From Euptelea pleiosperma (Eukaryota; Streptophyta; Magnoliopsida; Ranunculales; Eupteleaceae): DNA of 64,000 nucleotides. The notes under the pieces were generated by a model that worked only from the letters and a program-made list of their open reading frames with translations, made no database searches and was not told the origin of the DNA. Positions 52,701 through 63,600 of this stretch are shown here, one piece after another. Location: contig JASUTR010000122.1 of the NCBI GenBank assembly GCA_035048495.1, positions 62,001-126,000 on the forward strand, written 5' to 3'. Made by a program: the position numbers and the translations under genes. Position 1 is the stretch's first letter. Each line of letters begins with the position of its first letter.

Positions 52701-54950
52701 TCGTAATTGGACTCAAACTCTTCCATTACTATTGTTTCAACACATTTGAAGTGTTGGAATAAGATTCGTGCCAGTCGAAACAAGTTAGCTCCATCCGTGC
52801 GTCAATGTCTTTAATTGTACCCAGTTTGTGTTTTGTATTCCGAAGCCTATAACTTGTGACTTTTTTGCAACCGGACCTCGTAATTGGACTCAAACTCTTC
52901 CATTACTATTGTTTGAACACATTTGAAGTGTTGGAATAAGATTCGTGACAGTCGACACAAGTTAGCTCCATCCGTGCGTCAATGTCTTTAATTAGACTCA
53001 GTTTGTGGGTTACATTCCGGAGCCTATAACTTGTGACATTTTTGCAACCGGACCTCGTAATTGGACTCAAACTCTTGCAATACTATTGTTTCAAAACATT
53101 TGAAGTGTTGGAAAAAGATTGGTAAAAGTCAAAACGAGTTAGCTCCACCCGTGCGTCCACGTCTCAAATTTGACTCAGATTGTGTGTTACATTCCGAAGC
53201 CTATAACTTGTGACTTTTTCGCAACCGGACCTCGTAATTAGACTCAAACTCTTCCATTACTATTGTTTCAACACAATGGAAGTGTTGGAATTAGATTCGT
53301 GACAGTCGAAACAAGTTAGCTCCATCCGTGCGTCAATGTCTTTAATTGGACTCAGTTTTTGTATTACATTCCGAAGCCTATAACTTGTGACTTTTTCGCA
53401 ACCGGTCCTCGTAATTGGACTCTAATTCTTTCATTACTACTGTTTCAACACATTTGAAGTGTTGGAACAAGATTCAGCACCGTCGAAACATGTTAGCTCC
53501 ATCCGTGCGTCAATATCTCAAATTGGACTCAGTTTGTGTGTTACATTCCGAAGCCTATAACTTGTGACTTTATCGCAACCGGACGTCATAATTGGACTCA
53601 AACTCTTCCACTACTGTTGTTTCAACACATTTGAAGTGTTGGAATAAGATTCGTGATAATCGACAAAAGTTAGCTCCATCCGTGCGTCAATGTCTTTAAT
53701 TGGACTTAGTTTGTGTGTTACATTCCGAAGCCAATAACTTGTGACTTTTTCACAACCGGACCTCGTAATTGGACTCAAACTCTTCCATTACTATTGTTTC
53801 AACACATTTGAAGTGTTGGAACAAGATTCGGAATAGTCGAAATAAGTTAGCTCCATCCGTGCGTCAATGTCTTTAATTGGACTCAGTTTGTGGGTTACAT
53901 TCCGTAGCCTATAACTTGTGACATTTTTGCAACCGGACCTCATAATTGGACTCAAACTCTTGCAATACTATTGTTTCAAAACATTTGAAGTGTTGGAAAA
54001 AGATTGGTAAAAGTCAAAACGAGTTAGCTCCATCCGTGCGTCCACGTCTCAAATTTGACTCAGATTGTGTCTTACATTCCGAAGCCTATAACTTGTGACT
54101 TTTTCGCAACCGGACCTCGTAATTAGACTCAAACTCTTTCATTACTATTGTTTCAACACAATGGAAGTGTTGGAATTAGATTCGTGACAGTAGAAACAAG
54201 TTAGCTCCATCCGTGCGTCAATGTCTTTAATTGGACTCAGTTTTTGTATTACATTCCGAAGCCTATAACTTGTGACTTTTTCGCAACCGGTCCTCGTAAT
54301 TGGACTCTAATTCTTTCATTACTACTGTTTCAACACATTTGAAGTGTTGGAACAAGATTCAGCACCGTCGAAACATGTTAGCTCCATCCGTGCGTCAATA
54401 TCTCAAATTGGACTCAGTTTGTGTGTTACATTCCGAAGCCTATAACTTGTGACTTTATCGCAACCGGACGTCATAATTGGACTCAAACTCTTCCACTACT
54501 ATTGTTTCAACACATTTGAAGTGTTGGAATAAGATTCGTGATAATCGACAAAAGTTAGCTCCATCCGTGCGTCAATGTCTTTAATTGGACTTAGTTTGTG
54601 TGTTACATTCCGAAGCCAATAACTTGTGACTTTTTCACAACCGGACCTCGTAATTGGACTCAAACTCTTCCATTACTATTGTTTCAACACATTAGAAGTG
54701 TTGGAACAAGATTCGGAACAGTCGAAATAAGTTAGCTCCATCCGTGCGTCAATGTCTTTAATTGGACTCTGTTTGTGGGTTACATTCCGTAGCTTATAAC
54801 TTGTGACATTTTTGCAACCGGACCTAATAATTGGACTCAAACTCTTGCAATACTATTGTTTCAAAACATTTGAAGTGTTGGAAAAAGATTGGTAAAAGTC
54901 AAAACGAGTTAGCTCCATCCGTGCGTCCACGTCTCAAATTTGACTCAGAT
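46735..54950 (-). repeat. 16-mer higher-order repeat, 2,832 bp, about 2.9 copies
   Basis: The marker TTTTTGTATT occurs at 47692, 48577, 49462, 50524, 51409, 52294, 53356 and 54241, giving spacings of 5, 5, 6, 5, 5, 6 and 5 monomers. The full period is therefore 16 monomers (5+5+6). Rare variants repeat at 2,832 bp, for example CTCCACCCGTG near 47.48, 50.31 and 53.14 kb, and GGACTCTG at 51932 and 54764. The left limit is a loss of match near 46.73 kb; the right limit is near 54.95 kb. Copies differ by only scattered substitutions. Confidence 0.85.
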
Positions 54951-57900
54951 TGTGTCTTACATTCCGAAGCCTATAACTTGTGACTTTTTCGCAACCGGAC
55001 CTCGTAATTGGACTCAAACTCTTCCATTACTATTGTTTCAACACATTGGAAGTGTTGGAATTAGATTCGTGACAGTCGAAACAAGTTAGCTCCATCCGTG
55101 CGTCAATGTCTTTAATTAGACTCAGTTTGTGTGTTACATTCCGAAGCCAATAACTTTTGACTTTTTCGCAACCGGACCTCGTAATTGGACTCAAACTCTT
55201 CCATTACTATTGTTTCAACACATTTGAAGTGTTGGAACAAGATTCGAAATAGTCCAAACAAGTTAGCTCCATCAGTGCATCAACGTCTCAAATTGGACTC
55301 GGTTTGTGTCTTACATTCCCAAGCCTATAACTTGTGACTTTTTCGCAACCGAACCTCGTAATTGGACTCAAACTCTTCCTTTACTATTGTTTTAACACAT
55401 TTGAAGTGTTGGAAAAAGATTCGTGACAGTCGAAACAAGTTAGCTCCATCCGTGCGTCAATGTCTTTAATTGGACTCAGTTTGTGTGTTACATTCCGAAG
55501 CCTATAACTTGTGACTTTTTCGCAACCGGACCTCGTAATTGGACTCAAACTCTTCCATTACTATTGTTTCAACACATTTGAAGTATTGGAACAAGATTCG
55601 GAACAGTCGAAACAAGTTAGCTCCATCCGTGCGTCAATGTCTTTAATTGGACTCAGTTTGTGGGTTACATTCCGTAGCCTATAACTTGTGACATTTTTGC
55701 AACCGTACCTCGTAATTGGACTCAAACTCTTGCAATACTATTGTTTCAAAACATTTGAAGTGTTCGAAAAAGATTGGTGACAGTCGAAACAAGTTAGCTC
55801 CATCCGTGCGTCAACATCTCAAATTGGACTCGGTTTGTGTCTTACATTCCGAAGCCTATAACTTGTGACTTTTTCGCAACCGGACCTCGTAATTGGACTC
55901 AAACTCTTCCATTACTATTGTTTCAACACATTTGAAGTGTTGGAATAAGATTCGTGCCAGTCGAAACAAGTTAGCTCCATCCGTGCGTCAATGTCTTTAA
56001 TTGTACCCAGTTTGTGTTTTGTATTCCGAAGCCTATAACTTGTGACTTTTTTGCAACCGGACCTCGTAATTGGACTCAAACTCTTCCATTACTATTGTTT
56101 GAACACATTTGAAGTGTTGGAATAAGATTCGTGACAGTCGACACAAGTTAGCTCCATCCGTGCGTCAATGTCTTTAATTAGACTCAGTTTGTGGGTTACA
56201 TTCCGGAGCCTATAACTTGTGACATTTTTGCAACCGGACCTCGTAATTGGACTCAAACTCTTCCAATACTATTGTTTCAAAACATTTGAAGTGTTGGAAA
56301 AAGATTGGTAAAAGTCAAAACGAGTTTGCTCCATCCGTGCGTCCACGTCTCAAATTTGACTCAGATTGTGTGTTACATTCCGAAGCCTATAACTTGACTT
56401 TTTCGCAACCGGACCTCGTAATTAGACTCAATCTCTTCCATTACTATTGTTTCAACACAATGGAAGTGTTGGAATTAGATTCGTGACAGTCGAAACAAGT
56501 TAGCTCCATCCGTGCGTCAATGTCTTTAATTGGACTCAGTTTTTGTATTACATTCCGAAGCCTATAACTTGTGACTTTTTCGCAACCGGTCCTCGTAATT
56601 GGACTCTAATTCTTTCATTACTACTGTTTCAACACATTTGAAGTGTTGGAAAAAGATTCAGCACCGTCGAAACATGTTAGCTCCATCCGTGCGTCAATAT
56701 CTCAAATTGGACTTAGTTTGTGTGTTACATTCCGAAGCCTATAACTTGTGACTTTATCGCAACCGGACGTCATAATTGGACTCAAACTCTTCCACTACTA
56801 TTGTTTCAACACATTTGAAGTGTTGGAATAAGATTCGTGATAATCGACAAAAGTTAGCTCCATCCGTGCGTCAATGTCTTTAATTGCACTTAGTTTGTGT
56901 GTTACATTCCGAAGCCAATAACTTGTGACTTTTTCACAACCGAACCTCGTAATTGGACTCAAACTCTTCCATTACTATTGTTTCAACACATTTGAAGTGT
57001 TGGAACAAGATTCGGAACAGTCGAAATAAGTTAGCTCCATCCGTGCGTCAATGTCTTTAATTGGACTCAGTTTGTGGGTTACATTCCGTAGCCTATAACT
57101 TGTGACATTTTTGCAACCGGACCTCATAATTGGACTCAAACTCTTGCAATACTATTGTTTCAAAACATTTGAAGTGTTGGAAAAAGATTGGTAAAAGTCA
57201 AAACGAGTTAGCTCCATCCGTGCGTCCACGTCTCAAATTTGACTCAGATTGTGTCTTACATTCCGAAGCCTATAACTTGTGACTTTTTCGCAACCGGACC
57301 TCGTAATTGGACTCAAACTCTTCCATTACTATTGTTTCAACACATTGGAAGTGTTGGAATTAGATTCGTGACAGTCGAAATAAGTTAGCTCCATCCGTGC
57401 GTCAATGTCTTTAATTAGACTCCAGTTTGTGTGTTACATTCCGAAGCCAATAACTTTTGACTTTTTCCCAACCGGACCTCGTAATTGGACTCAAACTCTT
57501 CCATTACTATTGTTTCAACACATTTGAAGTGTTGGAACAAGATTCGAAATAGTCCAAACAAGTTAGCTCCATCAGTGCATCAACGTCTCAAATTGGACTC
57601 GGTTTGTGTCTTACATTCCCAAGCCTATAACTTGTGACTTTTTCGCAACCGAACCTCGTAATTGGACTCAAACTCTTCCTTTACTATTGTTTTAACACAT
57701 TTGAAGTGTTGGAAAAAGATTCGTGACAGTCGAAACAAGTTAGCTCCATCCGTGCGTCAATGTCTTTAATTGGACTCAGTTTGTGTGTTACATTCCGAAG
57801 CCTATAACTTGTGACTTTTTCGCAACCGGACCTCGTAATTGGACTCAAACTCTTCCATTACTATTGTTTCAACACATTTGAAGTATTGGAACAAGATTCG

Positions 57901-58115
57901 GAACAGTCGAAACAAGTTAGCTCCATCCGTGCGTCAATGTCTTTAATTGGACTCAGTTTGTGGGTTACATTCCGTAGCCTATAACTTGTGACATTTTTGC
58001 AACCGTACCTCCTAATTGGACTCAAACTCTTGCAATACTATTGTTTCAAAACATTTGAAGTGTTCGAAAAAGATTGGTGACAGTCGAAACAAGTTAGCTC
58101 CATCCGTGCGTCAAC
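53940..58115 (-). repeat. Duplicated 13-mer block (about 2.3-kb period)
   Basis: Sequence at about 53.94-55.81 kb matches about 56.24-58.11 kb at an offset of 2,301, then 2,299, then 2,300 bp. The steps are caused by the 2-bp loss and 1-bp gain in the right copy. Markers include TTACATTCCC at 55311 and 57611, and AACCGTACCT at 55701 and about 58001. The left copy overlaps the end of the 16-mer HOR. Confidence 0.7.
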
Positions 58116-59102
58116 GTCTCAAATTTGACTCAGTTTGTGTCTTACAGTCCGAAGCCTATAACTTGTGACTTTTTCGCAACTGGACCTCGTAATTGGACTC
58201 AAACACTTCTATTACTATTGTTTCAACACATTTGAAGTGTTGGAATTAGATTCGTGACAGTCGACACAAGTTAGCTCCATCCGTGCGTCAATGTCTTTAA
58301 TTGGACTCAGTTTGTGTGTTACATTCCGAAGCCAATAACTTGTGACTTTTTCGCAACCGGAACTCGTAATTGGACTCCAACTCTTCCATTATTATTGTTT
58401 CAACACATTTGAAGTGTTGGAACAAGATTTGAAATAGTCGAAACAAGTTAGCTCCATCAGTGCGTCAACGTCTCAAATTGGACTCGGTTTGTGTCTTACA
58501 TTCCGAAGCCTATAACTTGTGACTTTTTCGCAACCGGACCTCGTAATTGGACTCAAACTCTTCCATTACTATTGTTTGAACACATTTGAAGTGTTGGAAT
58601 AAGATTCGTGCCAGTCGAAACAAGTTAGCTCCATCCGTGCGTCAATGTCTTTAATTGTACCCAGTTTGTGTTTTGTATTCCGAAGCCTATAACTTGTGAC
58701 TTTTTTGCAACCGGACCTCGTAATTGGACTCAAACTCTTCCATTACTATTGTTTGAACACATTTGAAGTTTTGGAATAAGATTCGTGACAGTCGACACAA
58801 GTTAGCTCCATCCGTGCGTCAATGTCTTTAATTGGACTCAGTTTGTGTGTTACATTCCGAAGCCAATAACTTGTGACTTTTTCGCAACCGGACCTCGTAA
58901 TTGGACTCAAACTCTTCCATTACTATTGTTTCAACACATTTGAAGTGTTGGAACAAGATTCGAAATAGTCGAAACAAGTTAGCTCCATCAGTGCGTCAAC
59001 GTCTCAAATTGGACTCGGTTTGTGTCTGACATTCCGAAGCCTATAACTTGTGACTTTTTCGCAACCGGACCTCGTAATTGGACTCAAACTCTTCCATTAC
59101 TA

Positions 59103-59397
59103 GAGTTTATCTCCTGGCACGAAAAAAACTGAGAGCTCTCTTCTCTCTCCTAGGATTTTGGCTCCTTTTTGGTATTTTCTTGTGTTTTCTTGTTTAATTG
59201 ATTTTTGTTTTTTGTTTTTTGTTTTTCGCCTTTTCCATCCATTAATCTCTTGATCTACTCTTTCATCTCGAGTCCCTTGGCTTCCTTGGATGGCCAAGGT
59301 CGAGATTGAGGAATTAGATTAGCAGATTGTAGTGGGGATTGCATAGTTCTTGGTTTATTTGACTGACCCTTTGGGGTCGAATCTTGTTCCTGGTTCT
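59103..59397 (+). promoter_or_regulatory. LINE 5' leader with probable internal promoter
   Basis: About 295 bp between the satellite boundary and the ORF1 ATG. Near its start is a pyrimidine patch at 59136-59151 (CTCTCTTCTCTCTCCT), resembling the Y-patch of TATA-less plant promoters. A T-rich, TTTTTTG-repeated tract follows at 59161-59236. No TATA box is evident. LINEs usually carry their promoter in the transcribed 5' region, so the role is assigned by position and not shown by sequence. The only upstream ATG is at 59290. Confidence 0.5.
59290..59322 (+). CDS. Short upstream ORF in the LINE leader (10 codons)
   Basis: The only ATG between the element start and ORF1 opens a 10-residue frame, MAKVEIEELD, that stops at 59320-59322, 75 bp before the ORF1 start. 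Base +4 is G but -3 is T, so initiation context is mediocre. It could reduce translation of ORF1 or be bypassed by leaky scanning. It is listed because of its position; no evidence shows that it is translated. Confidence 0.25.
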   Translation: MAKVEIEELD

Positions 59398-60666
59398 ATG
59401 GATCCGCGCGATGGCATCATGCCAGGGATTGCAACTCCAGCTCCCCAATCCGCCCCAATCCAAGCTTGGTCTGCTCTTTTTTCCACATCAAACAATAAGG
59501 GTAAGGAAAAATCTCTCCTATCGTTTTATGAACCTTGTATAGTGGATGGGAAAACTATTGTTAAATGCCCTGATTCTGTTCTTGAGGAAGGAAAATCTAT
59601 TTGGGCGGATTATCTTGTTGGTCACATAGTTGGAAAGAAGTTACCCTTCTTCTTAGTGAAGAATGCTCTTGAAAGAATGTGGAAACCCAAGGGATCTCTT
59701 GAATTGTCCATGCAGGACAATGGGATTCTTTACATCAAATTCTCAAATTCTGATGACAAGAATGAGGTTATGGATAGAGGTCCGTGGTTCATTTCAGGTA
59801 GATTGCTGGTCATTCGACCGTGGCAACCCGATGTTGAAGCAATGTTCTCTAAATTCAAATCTCTTCCTATTTGGATCAAGCTTCTTGATCTGCCTAAGAT
59901 TTTCTGGACTACCACCGGCCTTAGTTATGTCGCTAGTGCGGTGGGGAAACCAATTTGTCTTGACTTGGCCACAGAAAATAGAAGTAGATTGTCTTTTGCT
60001 CGTGTGTGTGTCGAAATCAACACAGATAGCACTCTTCCGGACTCAATTACAGTGGATATTGGTGGAGGGACCACTGCTGAAGTTCAAGTTGAATATTCAT
60101 GGAAACCTCAGATGTGCTCCCACTGTAATTCTCTGGGTCATAGTGGCACGGGATGTCCGAATCAAAAGAAGAAGGTGCGAAAGGAATGGATTCCTATCAG
60201 CAAGGACTCATCTAAGGAAGTAGGGATCGTAGCGAACAATGCATCGTCGGCTCTACCGGATTTAGTCGTAGAACACAGGGTGGAAACAGAGGATAATTGG
60301 ACTGTTGTTGGGAAGAATATCAAAACAAGGAGTCTAGATGTTTGTCAAAATGCGATACTGAAGCCTGGCGAGCCTGACATCATCAAAGAGCCTATCGATG
60401 CGATTGTTATCAGCAATAGCTTCAGCCTGTTAGAACCTAAAGGCGTTGTGTCTAATTCTGATAAGGGAGCTGCACAGAATAAACTTCCTGGCCCTAAATC
60501 TGATTTCAGTGGCAATGAATTACAAATTCTAAAGCGTAAGAAATCTACTTTGGAGTCGATTACAAGTATTCGAGGTGGTATTGCAGTGATGACAAGTGCA
60601 TGTCTAGCTCAAGAACAGGGTTTAACCCGAGAAGGTACATCATCCTCTAAACTTTCAAATGAATAA
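59398..60666 (+). CDS. LINE ORF1 protein, DUF4283-like domain with CCHC zinc knuckle
   Basis: Predicted 422-residue nucleic-acid-binding protein that would coat the LINE RNA in the retrotransposition particle. The frame is open from 59347, but the first ATG is at 59398 (MDPRDGIMPG), with another seven codons later. Residues about 48-170 resemble DUF4283, with the conserved run MDRGPWFISGRLLVIRPW (125-142) and LPIWIKLLDLP (156-166). A CCHC knuckle, C-x2-C-x4-H-x4-C, is at 240-253 (CSHCNSLGHSGTGC), followed by the basic stretch NQKKKVRKEW, which could aid RNA binding or nuclear entry. The C-terminal 150 residues show no domain I recognise. This layout is characteristic of plant L1 ORF1 and unlike the coiled-coil/RRM ORF1 of mammalian L1. 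The stop at 60664 overlaps the ORF2 start. No break is visible. Confidence 0.9.
   Translation: MDPRDGIMPGIATPAPQSAPIQAWSALFSTSNNKGKEKSLLSFYEPCIVDGKTIVKCPDSVLEEGKSIWADYLVGHIVGKKLPFFLVKNALERMWKPKGSLELSMQDNGILYIKFSNSDDKNEVMDRGPWFISGRLLVIRPWQPDVEAMFSKFKSLPIWIKLLDLPKIFWTTTGLSYVASAVGKPICLDLATENRSRLSFARVCVEINTDSTLPDSITVDIGGGTTAEVQVEYSWKPQMCSHCNSLGHSGTGCPNQKKKVRKEWIPISKDSSKEVGIVANNASSALPDLVVEHRVETEDNWTVVGKNIKTRSLDVCQNAILKPGEPDIIKEPIDAIVISNSFSLLEPKGVVSNSDKGAAQNKLPGPKSDFSGNELQILKRKKSTLESITSIRGGIAVMTSACLAQEQGLTREGTSSSKLSNE
60659..60666 (+). promoter_or_regulatory. ORF1 stop / ORF2 start overlap (ATGAATAA)
   Basis: The ORF2 ATG (60659-60661) lies five bases before the ORF1 TAA (60664-60666), in the +1 frame relative to ORF1. 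The -3 base is C, a poor scanning context. An overlapping restart arrangement is compatible with termination-reinitiation or frameshifting as the way ORF2 is translated from the bicistronic RNA. The overlap is seen directly; the mechanism is inference. Confidence 0.5.
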
Positions 60667-63600
60667 AATTGCTGTTTGGAACATTAGAGGTCTTAATGAT
60701 GCCCAGAAACAGAGGGAAGTCAAGAGTCTTATTAAGCTTAAGAAGATTTCTATCTTAGGACTGCTTGAAACTAAGGTTAAGAGTGTTTGTAGTGGAATTA
60801 TTCAAGCTAAGATCTGCCCTGGATGGAGTTGTGATGCGAATTACAGCGCTGCTGCTAACGGGAGGATTTGGTTGTTATGGGATCCGATGGCTGTTGATAT
60901 CCAAGTGATGTATAAAAGTCATCAGGCCATTCATTGTATGGTTAGGGACAAGGTGGGCACTAACAATTTCCAACTTACTGTGATTTATGCGGATAACAAG
61001 AAGGAGGTTCGACGGGATTTATGGGCTCAATTGATAACTATTGCTGGTGGTATTTCTGAGCCTTGGACGGTTTTGGGGGACTTCAATACCATTCGATTTG
61101 CTGAAGAGAAAATCGGTGGGGGTCCTATTAATCTTAGGTCCATGCAAGACATTAATGACTGCATCGATAAAACAGGGTTGAGGGATCTTAAAGCTATTGG
61201 TATGAAATATACCTGGAGTAACAAGAGTCACGGCATGCATCAAATTCTGTGCAAATTAGACAGAGTTCTTGTCAACAATCTATGGGTTGACAACTTTAAT
61301 GATACGGAAGCTGATTTCCTCCCTCCGGGTGTTTCCGATCACTGTCCTATGTTTCTTACTTGGTTCTCGAAAAATATCGGAGGAATTAAACCTTTCAAAT
61401 TCTTCAATTTCTGGGTTGAGCATCCTCAATTTTTAGATATTGTGTCAGCAGTTTGGCAAAATCCTATTGCTGGTAATCCTATGTACAAATTGACACAAAA
61501 GCTGAAGATGTTGAAAGCTAAGCTCAAGGACTGGAACAAAAACAACTTCAATGATTTGAAGAAACAGGTTGCTCTAGCTAAAGCTGAACTGGACTCTATT
61601 CAACGACTGATTCAATTAAATCCGGGGGATATTGATATCAGCAATCAGGAGTCGATCATCCTTCACAGATATGCTACCCTTGCTGCCTTCGAAGAATCCC
61701 ACACAAAACAAAAATCGAGAATTAATTGGTTGAAGCTAGGCGACTCCAACTCTGCGGTCTTTTATAATTCTCTTAAAGCTCGAAGGGCTAGGAACTCTAT
61801 CTTGAGTTTATATGATCAAAATAACCAGAAGATTACAGAGACTAATCAACTCAAGGGTGAGATAATCAGGTACTTCCAAGCCCAGCTTGGGTCAGTTCAA
61901 GATCAGTACAATGTTGATATCATTCGATCTTTGCACTTTGACAAAACTCTTTCTGAGAACCAGAGAAATGATATGGTCAAAGACATTACTGAAGAAGAAA
62001 TTCAGCAGGTTCTATTTTCTATGGACGACTCCAAGGCTCCAGGCCCAGATGGATTTAATGCTTGTTTTTTCAAGAAAAGTTGGAACATCATCAGGGCTGA
62101 TTTTATCAAAGCTATGAAAAACTTTTTCAGATCCCATAAACTATCCGGGGGAGTCAACTCAACTTTCATTACATTAATACCTAAGGTGAGCAACCCTTCC
62201 TCTTTGAATGATTATAGACCCATCTCTTGCTGCAATGTGGTTTATAAGTGTATATCCAAAGTGCTCGCCAATAGAATGAAACCTTGTCTGCCCTCCATAG
62301 TTGAGCCTTCCCAATCAGCTTTCATCAAAGGACGTAGTATTGGGGATAATATCATGATCTGTCATGAGCTTTTCCGCAACTACCACAAACATGGCTCTCC
62401 TAGATGTACTGTGAAGATTGATCTTAAAAAGGCATACGACAATCTACGATGGGAATTTGTGGTAGAACTGCTCCACAAGCTGAACTTCCACTTGGATTTT
62501 ATTGATTGGCTCTGGGTTTGTATGTCTACGGTTAAATTTTCTATTCTTGTTAATGGTACTCCTGAAGGTTACTTTGAAGGGCGTAAAGGGATCAGGCAAG
62601 GCGATCCTATATCCCCTTATATCTTCGTTCTGGCCATGGGGGTTTTCAATGTGCTGATTCAAAAAAGCGCCTTAGAAGGTCATTTCAAACTTCACCCTAA
62701 GTGCACAAATCCTTTTATCACACATCTTTGTTTTGCAGATGACCTTATGGTCTTTTTTGGAGGGGATGTTCCCTCGGCAGCCACTATAAATGATATACTT
62801 ATTCTTTTTGCGGAAATCTCGGGGCTGGAGGCCAACAGATCTAAAAGCACTATCTTTTGTTCGGGGGTAGAGCCAACTACTAAAGAAGAAATAATCGACA
62901 TCCTTGGGTTTATAGAAGGCAGCATTCCTATAAGATATTTAGGCCTCCTGCTGGTTTCCTCGCGGCTATCGGCTATTGATTGTCAACCCCTTCTTGATCG
63001 CATTTCCGCTCGCATCCAATCGTGGAAAGGCAAATGTCTCTCATATGCCGGAAGAGTGGAACTTGTAAGATCTGTTCTTAGTAATATCCAAAGCTACTGG
63101 AGTTTTAGCTTTTTATTACCAATGAAAGTTATCAAGAAGATGGAAACTATCTGTGCTAGATTCATATGGGGTGGGCCTGATCTCCTAAGAAAGACTCCTG
63201 CAATTAGTTGGAAGAAGGTTTGCTATCCTAAAGAGGAAGGGGGTCTTGGGATAAAACACTTGGGCAGGTGGAATAAAGCTTCTATTCTTCGCCATATTTT
63301 TGCCATAGCAGCAAACAAAGAAAACCTTTGGGTTGCCTGGACTAAAGCTCATCTTATCAAACGCCAACATTTCTGGTCTATGAAGATACCCCAGAATTGT
63401 TCTTGGGTTTGGAGGAAAGTACTCGCTATGCGACCGCTAGCTCAAACGTGCATCCTTCATATTATCGGTAATGGGAGAACCACATCCATTTGGCATGATC
63501 CTTGGCATCCAAATGGAATACTTCTGGAATCCTTCTTCAGAAATCAGCGATTTGATTCCAACCTTAAAATCCATGACACCGTTGAGAGCCTTATTTCAAA

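Larger units (their letters stand above)
44714..59102 (-). repeat. 177-bp satellite array, reverse arm
   Basis: The same monomer family, reverse-complemented, about 81 units. The landmark CGTAATTG (or CATAATTG) runs from 44737 to 59073, which is 81 x 177 minus 1 bp. The single-base deficit is explained by a 2-bp loss at about 56395 (AACTTGACTT instead of AACTTGTGACTT) and a 1-bp gain at about 57421 (GACTCCAG instead of GACTCAG). The array ends after CCATTACTA at 59102, where the next satellite bases would be TTG. No gene was found. Confidence 0.97.

Noticed and set aside
56247..56486. 79-codon plus-strand frame in the reverse arm
   Set aside because: Created by the local 2-bp loss near 56395 shifting the satellite frame; the composition is the same repeat translation.
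1..59102. CRISPR array or rDNA intergenic subrepeats
   Set aside because: Repeats are contiguous with no spacers and the context is plant. No rRNA sequence or promoter motif is present.
59100..59297. 65-codon minus-strand frame over the LINE leader
   Set aside because: Antisense reading of the T-rich and pyrimidine-rich leader gives a Lys/Gln-rich low-complexity translation. It also crosses the satellite boundary.
59350..59397. ORF1 starting at TTG 59350
   Set aside because: A non-ATG start would add 16 residues without any domain. The ATG at 59398 is in frame and is preferred for a eukaryotic mRNA.
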